From positions 1 through 64,000 of the forward strand of contig JABFQX010000056.1 in NCBI GenBank assembly GCA_013141505.1: a DNA stretch of 64,000 bases, in the 5' to 3' direction. Shown here piece by piece: positions 58,229 through 64,000 of this stretch (position 1 is its first letter; each line of letters begins with the position of its first letter). The notes under the pieces were generated by a model, which searched no databases, had not been told where the DNA came from, and worked only from the letters and a program-made list of their open reading frames with translations. Both the position numbers and the translations under genes were made by a program. The DNA is from Methyloglobulus sp. Its GTDB lineage: Bacteria > Pseudomonadota > Gammaproteobacteria > Methylococcales > Methylomonadaceae.

Positions 58229-58670
58229 ATGAAAAAATGATTTTAATTTTTATGCAGGCAACGTTGCTGACAGGGTGCGCTGGAGTCGGTTCTGGCGCGG
58301 GCGGCATGGCAAGCATCAACCAAAGCTGGGAACCCGCTGTCGATAGTTATGGCGACCAGAACGCCGCCAAAATCAAACCGGATTTGGCGGAATGTAAGCA
58401 ATTGGCAGCCAAGTCGGTCGAGAATTCACAAGCGCAAAACGGTGGTGCGGCGGGTGGTGGATTAAGATCGGCACTCGATTGGGCGCGTACAGCTAAAAAT
58501 ATCGCCGATGCCGCCAGATACGGGAACCCTCTCTAAATACTGCTGAATATGGCCTAGATAAGTTGGATTCACAAGGCACAAACAGCACAAATCAAACCAG
58601 TACAGCCGATAACCAATATAAATCGGCGGTAACCGATTGCATGCGTAACCGTGGTCATAAAGTTATGTAG
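58229..58670 (+). pseudogene. Glycine-rich lipoprotein gene with two frameshifts
   Basis: ATG at 58229 is followed by six A and then TGA; one more A would join it to ILIFMQATLLTGCAG, a lipoprotein signal peptide with lipobox LTGC. This frame runs as a Gly/Ala-rich protein to a stop near 58536. A different frame then continues with YGLDKLDSQGT and ends YKSAVTDCMRNRGHKVM at 58670, the usual end of glycine-zipper-type lipoproteins. The gene is therefore broken at both ends of the main frame. The intact ancestor would have about 145 residues. Confidence 0.65.
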
Positions 58671-58765
58671 TTTTATCGAAAAAATATAGAATCCGGAACG
58701 TTGGCGGGTATTGACCTGCTTAACCTTCCCTTGGACAAACTCAATACCAGACTTAAAGGACAAAA

Positions 58766-59203
58766 ATGAAAACTTTTACAATCGGACAAATGATGCTTTT
58801 TGCGATATTTTCTTACCCAGCCTATGCAGAAACATTGGCTATAGAACCTGGGCTTTGGGCGTTGGAACACCAAAGCGCGAGCAACCTGAAGGGCGCAAGA
58901 CAACGCTCCTGCATAACCGAAGACAGTATTTCAAATCCAGTTAGGAGCAATATGATACTCAGCTGCACAGGCAAGTTGTCGGCATCATCAACCCGTACCA
59001 GTGCAGAATGGGAATTGATTTGCCCTGACGGGAAAAACCAGAAACTTCAAGTCAAGGCGCTTTCACCAAAACTATTAGAAGTATCTTCCACCCCGCTTGG
59101 CCATACCAATGTTGCAAGAAAAAAGGCTTACAAAGTCAAGTCGATTGCCAAATGGATTTCGGCAGATTGTGGAAATGCACCTATCTTTCCGGCAAGCCGA
59201 TAA
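58766..59203 (+). CDS. Exported DUF3617-type protein
   Basis: The 145-residue protein has a signal peptide (MMLFAIFSYPAYA-E). The mature part begins IEPGLWALEHQS and has cysteines in RSCIT, ILSCTG, LICPDG and ADCGN that could form two disulfides. This resembles the DUF3617 family (periplasmic, function unknown), judged from memory. AAAGGAC precedes the ATG. It lies between a broken lipoprotein gene and another lipoprotein. Confidence 0.7.
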   Translation: MKTFTIGQMMLFAIFSYPAYAETLAIEPGLWALEHQSASNLKGARQRSCITEDSISNPVRSNMILSCTGKLSASSTRTSAEWELICPDGKNQKLQVKALSPKLLEVSSTPLGHTNVARKKAYKVKSIAKWISADCGNAPIFPASR

Positions 59204-59285
59204 TCGACAACATATGTTCTGCCATATTGAACAAAAATAAAAAAAGCGTAATGAATGCGTTTAATTTAAAAATTTAGGGGATGCC

Positions 59286-59795
59286 ATGAAATATCTTATT
59301 TTGTTATTACCAGCGCTATTACTTCTCATGTTGACGGGTTGTAGCCATTATTACAAAGCCGAATTATATAATCACCAAAACATTAGCGCAGCAAGCAATC
59401 TTAAGCCCGGCATGTCGCAAAACGAAGCAGTGAACATTATGGGCGACCAACCAGTTAGAGTAGATCAGGATGGAAGTACAACAATCTCGCAATACTGCGA
59501 TACCCAGTACGATTATTCAAACTTTGCCGTGCTGTACTTTTCACCTTCTGGATTAATCAAGACCAATTTCTATACGATTACCTGGTCTGAAGCCGCAGAT
59601 ACCTATTTATTTCCTGAAGATTACGCAGAATTCCATACCGACAACAAGCAGGTTGATTGTCGGCATTTTGCCCAGCCCAACGGGGAAATAAAACGCTCCT
59701 TTTTCGGTGGCAAGCAATTAAATTTTAGTGCAACAAATTCTGAGATAGAAGAGAACGCGCGGCAATGGGCTGAAGCCAGGCATAACTATTTATAG
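59286..59795 (+). CDS. Lipoprotein with SmpA/OmlA-like segment
   Basis: The 169-residue protein has a lipoprotein signal peptide ([14 protein letters not shown]). Residues ~38-56 read [20 protein letters not shown], the helix-turn pattern found in SmpA/BamE-like domains. No other motif is recognised. It starts after TTAGGGGATGCC and ends 86 bp before the xoxF-like start. Its partner is unknown. Confidence 0.75.
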   Translation: MKYLILLLPALLLLMLTGCSHYYKAELYNHQNISAASNLKPGMSQNEAVNIMGDQPVRVDQDGSTTISQYCDTQYDYSNFAVLYFSPSGLIKTNFYTITWSEAADTYLFPEDYAEFHTDNKQVDCRHFAQPNGEIKRSFFGGKQLNFSATNSEIEENARQWAEARHNYL

Positions 59796-59881
59796 TGCTC
59801 CCGTTAATTATGGGTCACCCGGACCAGTCGGGCCACGTTCGCCTGACGGCTATTGCTGTAGATAAGGTTAAGGAGGCGTAT

Positions 59882-61858
59882 ATGAAGCATTACAAAAGCA
59901 TAAGTATTTTTAGACGGACTGTTTTGACGGTCTTAATTTCATCAATGTTTTTCGGATTGGTTTTGGCCAACAGCGAAGTTGAAAAACTGACCGAAAACCC
60001 CGCAAACTGGGCGACGTGGGGCGGCAATTATGCCGCCACGCGCTACAGTACACTGGCGCAAATCAACGCCGATAACGTCAGTAAACTGACACCTGCGTGG
60101 ACATTTTCCACCGGTGTGTTGCGAGGGCATGAAGGTGGGCCGTTGGTTGTCAACGACATTATCTACATCCACACGCCGTTCCCCAACACGGTTTATGCAT
60201 TAGACCAGAAAAGCCACTCTGTGATTTGGGAGTACACGCCCACGCAAGATGCTGATGTCACCTTATCCGTCATGTGCTGCGATGCCGTCAACCGTGGCTT
60301 GGCTTATGGCGACGGTAAAATCTTCTTACAGCAAAATGATACGGTATTGACTGCGCTAGATGCCAAAACCGGCAAGCGAATTTGGAGCGTGCAAAACGGC
60401 GACCCTAAATTGGGTATGACCAACACCAATGCGCCGCTGGTGGTGAAAGACAATGTTATTACCGGTATTTCCGGTAGTGATTATGGTGTGCGCGGTTTCC
60501 TGGTAGCCTACAACATCAAAACGGGCAAGATGGCTTGGAAAGGTTATAGCATAGGGGAGGATAACGACATACTTATCGATCCCAATAAAACCACGACGTG
60601 GCTAGACGGCAAAATGTAGCCGGTGGGGACAAACACAGGTATCAAATCATGGCAAAACAATCGTTGGCAGATAGGCGGTGGTACGACGTGGGGTTGGTAC
60701 AGCTACGACCCGAAACTTAACCTGATCTATTACGGCTCAGGTAATCCGGTCTCCTTTAACCCAATGACACGGCCTGGCGACAACAAATGGACGAATGCCT
60801 TATGGGCGCGTGATGCTGATACTGGCGTGGTGAAGTGGGTTTATCAAATGACCCCGCATGACGAATGGGGTTTCGATGGGGTGAATGAATCCGTACTCAT
60901 AGATCAAGATATTCAAGGCAAGCCACGAAAAACGCTGGTGCATTTTGACCATAACGGCTTTACTTATGTGTTGGACAGAGAAACAGGGGAATTGCTTAAG
61001 GCCGATAAGTTTGACCAATCGGTTAACTGGGCGAGTCACATTGATTTAAAAACAGGTCGTCCGCAAGTTGATCTTAAGTACAGCACCGCACATCACGGTG
61101 AAGAGGTTAACACTCACGGTATCTGCCCAAGCCTTGTTGGCGCAAAGGGGCAACAACCCGTAACTTATTCCCCACAAACCAGACTTTTTTACGTGTCAGG
61201 GGTTCATTTGTGCCAAGACTTAGAGCCTTATGCCACTGAGAAACACATTACTGGCCAGCCCTACATAGATACCACCATAAGCTTAAGGCCGAACAGTAAA
61301 GATGCAATGACTGGCCTGATTGATGAAGACACTATCTCAGAAGCAAACGATTATTTAGGTAATTTGGGTCAATTAACGGCTTTCGATGCTAAAACCGGAA
61401 AAATTGCTTGGTCTAACAAAGAGCGTTTTATGGTTGGTTCGGGTGCTCTTTCCACGGCGGGCGGGCTGGTTTTTTATGGTACGTCAGAAGGCTATTTTAA
61501 AGTGCTTGATGCCAAATCAGGGAAGGAGTTATACCAGTTCAAAACGCCATCCGGCATCGTCGGTAACATTAATACGTGGAGCTTTAACGGCAAGCAATAT
61601 CTAGGAGTATTGTCAGGCATTGGTGGTTGGGCGGCGACTGCAATTCCCAGTCCACTCGAAGAAAAAGACAAGAAATTCGAAAAAGATTTAAGAATGAAGA
61701 TAGATGCTGAAAAAGACCCTGCCAAAAAAGCTGAACGTGAAGAAAAGTTCCAGAGCTGGCTTCGAGAATGTTCTGCTAATAGAGGAGAGTATCATTCACC
61801 TTTAGGCAAAACTACCAAAGTCGGCGGCACTTTTACGGTATTTGCACTGCCTGATTAA
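59882..61858 (+). pseudogene. XoxF-like PQQ methanol dehydrogenase, interrupted by an amber codon
   Basis: The frame from ATG 59882 (AAGGAGG just upstream) to 61858 has 658 codons. It starts with a signal peptide ([13 protein letters not shown]) and shows the quinoprotein features: the paired cysteines in [32 protein letters not shown], and [17 protein letters not shown]. Codon 246 (60617-60619) is TAG where CAG is expected (K-M-stop-P-V-G). After HDEW the catalytic Asp is Gly330, while the lanthanide-type Asp332 two residues later is kept ([11 protein letters not shown]). The cofactor-metal Glu is Asp (GSDYGVRG). A Lys/Glu-rich helix of ~45 residues is inserted near the C-terminus. All this argues for a decaying or altered enzyme. 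Confidence 0.85.
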
Positions 61859-61865
61859 ACTAAAA

Positions 61866-61925
61866 AATCAAACTTAATCCGACAGTTTCTGGCTTGCGCC
61901 ACAAAACATCGGGTTAAGTTTGATT
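61866..61925. terminator. Long inverted repeat after the xoxF-like gene
   Basis: A 17-bp stem (61866-61882/61909-61925, one mismatch) with a 26-nt loop begins 7 bp after the stop codon. It may end the transcript or bound the repeat array that follows. No T-run lies directly behind it. Confidence 0.5.
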
Positions 61926-61937
61926 CTGCATTTATTG

Positions 61938-62180
61938 ATAACGGCTTACTAGATGACACCGCATGATGAATGCAAACTAACCAAAACCTAATGCTATCAA
62001 ATGACACCACATGACGAGTAGGGCAGGGTATCGGCAAGGCGTAAGCAGTGCCATTTACCAAATGACACCGTGTGATGAATGGAATTAAGTACAAAGTTTA
62101 ACAGCTATAAAATGACCCCTCATGACGAGTGGAATAGCGGTACAAAAAGTAAATATGCTTACAATTTAAAAAATTACTTC
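61938..62180 (+). repeat. Array 1 of xoxF active-site fragments (4 clear copies)
   Basis: The short core YQMTPHDEW (DNA TATCAAATGACNCCNCATGA) recurs with its ATG at 61953, 62001, 62062 and 62112, spaced 48, 61 and 50 bp. In the xoxF-like gene the same core has its ATG at 60848. The copies read MTPHDEC, MTPHDE-stop, MTPCDEW and MTPHDEW. The spacing is not a multiple of 3, and stops follow, so the array is not translated as one protein. The 61-bp spacer resembles the codons just before the core (DTGxxKW). A decayed fifth copy may lie near 62173. The rest of the gap to 62387 has nothing else. Confidence 0.8.
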
Positions 62181-62387
62181 ATCAGTTCTCAATTTAATTA
62201 CCAGGACACCTGATTTCCATCCTGAATACTGTAAATAAGAACCCGGATACGGTTCTTATTAGGGCGGCAGGAAAACAAGATCGATTTACTTGCCACTCTT
62301 CTAAATCATAAATAATTGCATGCGTTGCATGGGAAATTAACTCCCAGTAGCCGTGCGTAACAACTATTGATTTACGAGGAACACAGC

Positions 62388-63038
62388 ATGAAATACATTT
62401 TTGCATTATGCGCGACTTTAACCACGCTATTGAGCCTATTGCCAGTCGCACAGGCAGACGGTTTCCACGATGACCGATGGTATATCTCCGTTTTTGGTTC
62501 ATACCTTGGCGCAGACAGCCATCGTGGTGGGGATGGCGGCGGCGGTGGCATGGGCATCGGTAAAATACTCAACGATCATTTCAATATTGAGCTAAGAGGT
62601 TTTGGCGGCTTATTAGGTGCCAGCTACATTGATACCGCTGCCGTAGGCCACAAAAGTTGTAATCAAGGCAGTAGTTTTACCAGCCTTGGTACAACCTCAT
62701 GTACAACTGATGATGGCAACCGTAAAGACTTGACCATTGGCGGCGGCATGGTGGATCTGCAATATTACTTTACCCGCGATACCTTCTCGCCTTACGCCGT
62801 CATTAGTGCAGGCATCATGAACACGGATAAATACGTCGGCAATGTCAGTGCCTTGGGCTTTGTCGGGGAAGCTGGCGCTGGTTTAAATTACGCATTGACG
62901 GATAACTTTTTTCTCCGCAGCGACATCCGCTATCGCTATAACAATAATTTCGGTCGCCAACTCCTATCAGGGACGGACGAATACCATGACTTTACCGTGA
63001 ATTTTGGCCTTGTTTATGTGTTTGGTGACAAGCACTAA
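62388..63038 (+). CDS. Outer-membrane beta-barrel protein
   Basis: The ATG at 62388, after GAGGA, gives 216 residues; an earlier ATG adds 7 residues and is less likely. A signal peptide (LLSLLPVAQA-D) precedes alternating strands. The N-terminal mature part has a Gly-rich loop (GGDGGGGGMGIGK), and the end is FTVNFGLVYVFGDKH. Size and pattern fit an 8-stranded OmpA-type barrel, related in style but not closely to the tandem pair at 3724-5226. It lies between the two xoxF-fragment arrays. Confidence 0.8.
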   Translation: MKYIFALCATLTTLLSLLPVAQADGFHDDRWYISVFGSYLGADSHRGGDGGGGGMGIGKILNDHFNIELRGFGGLLGASYIDTAAVGHKSCNQGSSFTSLGTTSCTTDDGNRKDLTIGGGMVDLQYYFTRDTFSPYAVISAGIMNTDKYVGNVSALGFVGEAGAGLNYALTDNFFLRSDIRYRYNNNFGRQLLSGTDEYHDFTVNFGLVYVFGDKH

Positions 63039-63113
63039 GTCTGACTGATTTATTAAAAGCTCTCAACTTTATAACGATCAAATTATCCCCTAACATTTTA
63101 TTAGGGGAAACGA

Positions 63114-63596
63114 ATGAACAGAATTATTTCAACGATATTATTTTTATCGTCAATCTTACTTTTGGGCTGTGCTGATAGTTTTAAGCGTGAAAATATCGGC
63201 GGCAAGATGTATGAAACGAATTACACCCACTCATCAGATGGTAATGTGACACAAGCCATTAGACGTGAAAACGGTGATATTGAGAAACGTACATATAGTT
63301 CTGATAAAACACTGATTTCAGTCACTGTTGATTATAGCAATGGCGATACTGGTATTTATGAAATAGTAAATGGCAAACGTACTAAGCGGACAGTTGAAAC
63401 CACTGAATATACCGAAGTGACTGATTTAGATTCAGAGGGAAATGAAGTTTCCGGTGAAATAAGATACGCTAATGGGGATATTGGCAAAATTGAATTTGAA
63501 AATGGTAAGCCAGTAAGAGAAACAATTACCTACACCGATGGATATGTAAAATCATATGATTATGATTCAGACGGCAACTTAGATGCTGTAAGGTGA
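63114..63596 (+). CDS. Lipoprotein with repeated N-G-D strands
   Basis: The 160-residue protein has a lipoprotein signal peptide (LFLSSILLLGC). The mature part repeats a short strand-turn unit: ENGDIEKRTY, SNGDTGIYEIVNGK, ANGDIGKIEFENGK, TDGYVKSYDY. This resembles MORN- or YD-type repeats that form a long beta-sheet. AGGGGAAACGA precedes the ATG. Function is unknown. It and the barrel gene are the only genes between the two repeat arrays. Confidence 0.75.
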   Translation: MNRIISTILFLSSILLLGCADSFKRENIGGKMYETNYTHSSDGNVTQAIRRENGDIEKRTYSSDKTLISVTVDYSNGDTGIYEIVNGKRTKRTVETTEYTEVTDLDSEGNEVSGEIRYANGDIGKIEFENGKPVRETITYTDGYVKSYDYDSDGNLDAVR

Positions 63597-63814
63597 AATA
63601 GTACCGCGTCCGGAGGATAAAACCCACCATCCGTAAGGCATAGTTAGCCGCGCAATGTCATTGAACCTAAACGACCACCGACATTACCGCGCGGCGCTTA
63701 TGCCCCATGAATAAACCCCTCGCATGGTTTCCCGATAATCATCAGGAATAGACAAGTTTATGGGTTGCTCAGGATACACCTATAATGATGGTAAAATTTT
63801 GTTCAGCAAAACAA
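63597..63814. other. Short gene-free spacer
   Basis: No gene, promoter or palindrome is supported in this part. It leads into the second repeat array. Confidence 0.4.
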
Positions 63815-64000
63815 GGTCGTTTTGACTGTGTTGTAGCTAATGCTGAAGTCCAGATACCGGCAAAGTCAAATGGTTTACCAAATGACCCCGCAAGACGAAT
63901 AAGATCTCAAACCATAATCGTACATTATCAAATGACTCCTTATGACGAGTGTGCTCTAGAATTGGTAAGGCATAAAGCAGGATGGCTTATCAAATGACAC
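63815..64000 (+). repeat. Array 2 of xoxF active-site fragments (3 clear copies, runs off the window)
   Basis: Core ATGs lie at 63882, 63932 and 63994, spaced 50 and 62 bp; the last is cut by the window edge. The first has the longest match: 63853-63902 encodes DTGKVKW-(V)YQMTPQDE with one base missing. It differs from the local xoxF-like gene by V to K and by synonymous changes. A decayed copy may lie near 63821. A frame at 63785-63997 crosses the cores but is not credible as a gene. Confidence 0.8.

Noticed and set aside
60617-60619. TAG read as pyrrolysine or as programmed readthrough
   Set aside because: No pyl genes are visible, the expected residue is Gln (one base change), and the gene has another harmful change at the catalytic Asp.
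63785-63997. A 70-codon gene containing MTPYDE
   Set aside because: It crosses two array copies in one frame only by chance; neighbouring copies are out of frame or hit stops, and there is no ribosome site.
61938-64000. CRISPR array
   Set aside because: The repeats are diverged, the spacers are short and resemble each other, spacing alternates, no cas gene is near, and the cores match a xoxF coding segment.
61938-64000. Template/variable repeat pair of a diversity-generating retroelement
   Set aside because: Differences are not limited to adenines of a template, and no reverse transcriptase is visible in the window.

Overview
The window reads as chromosome of a gammaproteobacterium, most probably a methanotroph or close relative of the order Methylococcales. 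The gene orders recQ/gshA, dksA-gluQ, the complete dcw cluster followed by lpxC, dciA and secA, and zapB-zapA-6S RNA beside ygfB-pepP-ubiH are typical of gammaproteobacteria. The methanotroph link rests on a lanthanide-type (XoxF-like) methanol dehydrogenase gene and fragments of the same family. No rRNA or tRNA gene was seen.

Layout. 1-8.5 kb: start of recQ (minus strand), gshA-cysH, a multi-hairpin repeat, two tandem outer-membrane barrel genes, a rhodanese and an aminotransferase (minus), then dksA-gluQ. 8.5-10.1 kb: repeat-rich DNA around one secreted protein gene. 10.1-17.1 kb: acs followed by a membrane-anchored acyl-carrier-like protein, an RRM protein, a cold-shock protein, arsC, an exported protein and glgP. 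17.5-36.1 kb: an unbroken cell-wall and division operon, mraZ-rsmH-ftsL-ftsI-murE-murF-mraY-murD-ftsW-murG-murC-murB-ddlB-ftsQ-ftsA-ftsZ-lpxC, with a promoter and MraZ boxes at its head. 36.1-40.7 kb: dciA, a second cold-shock gene, a DUF3465 protein and secA. 40.8-43.4 kb: a restriction-modification island (C5-methyltransferase, Vsr, Eco47II-like nuclease). 43.4-51.8 kb: two dicarboxylate symporters, 6S RNA, zapA/zapB, ygfB, pepP, ubiH and a membrane-anchored Ala/Pro/Lys-rich protein. 51.8-57 kb: pilR-pilS divergent from sucCD.

57-64 kb is different. It holds a decayed IS3-family transposase, a diheme cytochrome c that seems to have lost its 5' end, a frameshifted lipoprotein gene, and a xoxF-like gene with an in-frame amber codon and a Gly where the catalytic Asp belongs. 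Behind it lie two clusters of short repeats (61.9-62.2 kb and 63.8-64.0 kb, the second running off the window). Each repeat is a fragment of a xoxF gene covering only the active-site strand Y-Q-M-T-P-H-D-E-W. Copies are spaced alternately about 50 and 61 bp, giving a unit of about 111 bp. Within the M-T-P-D-E codons the copies differ only at synonymous third positions. Seven active-site fragments of one enzyme, apparently not copied from the adjacent gene, are the most unusual structure here.
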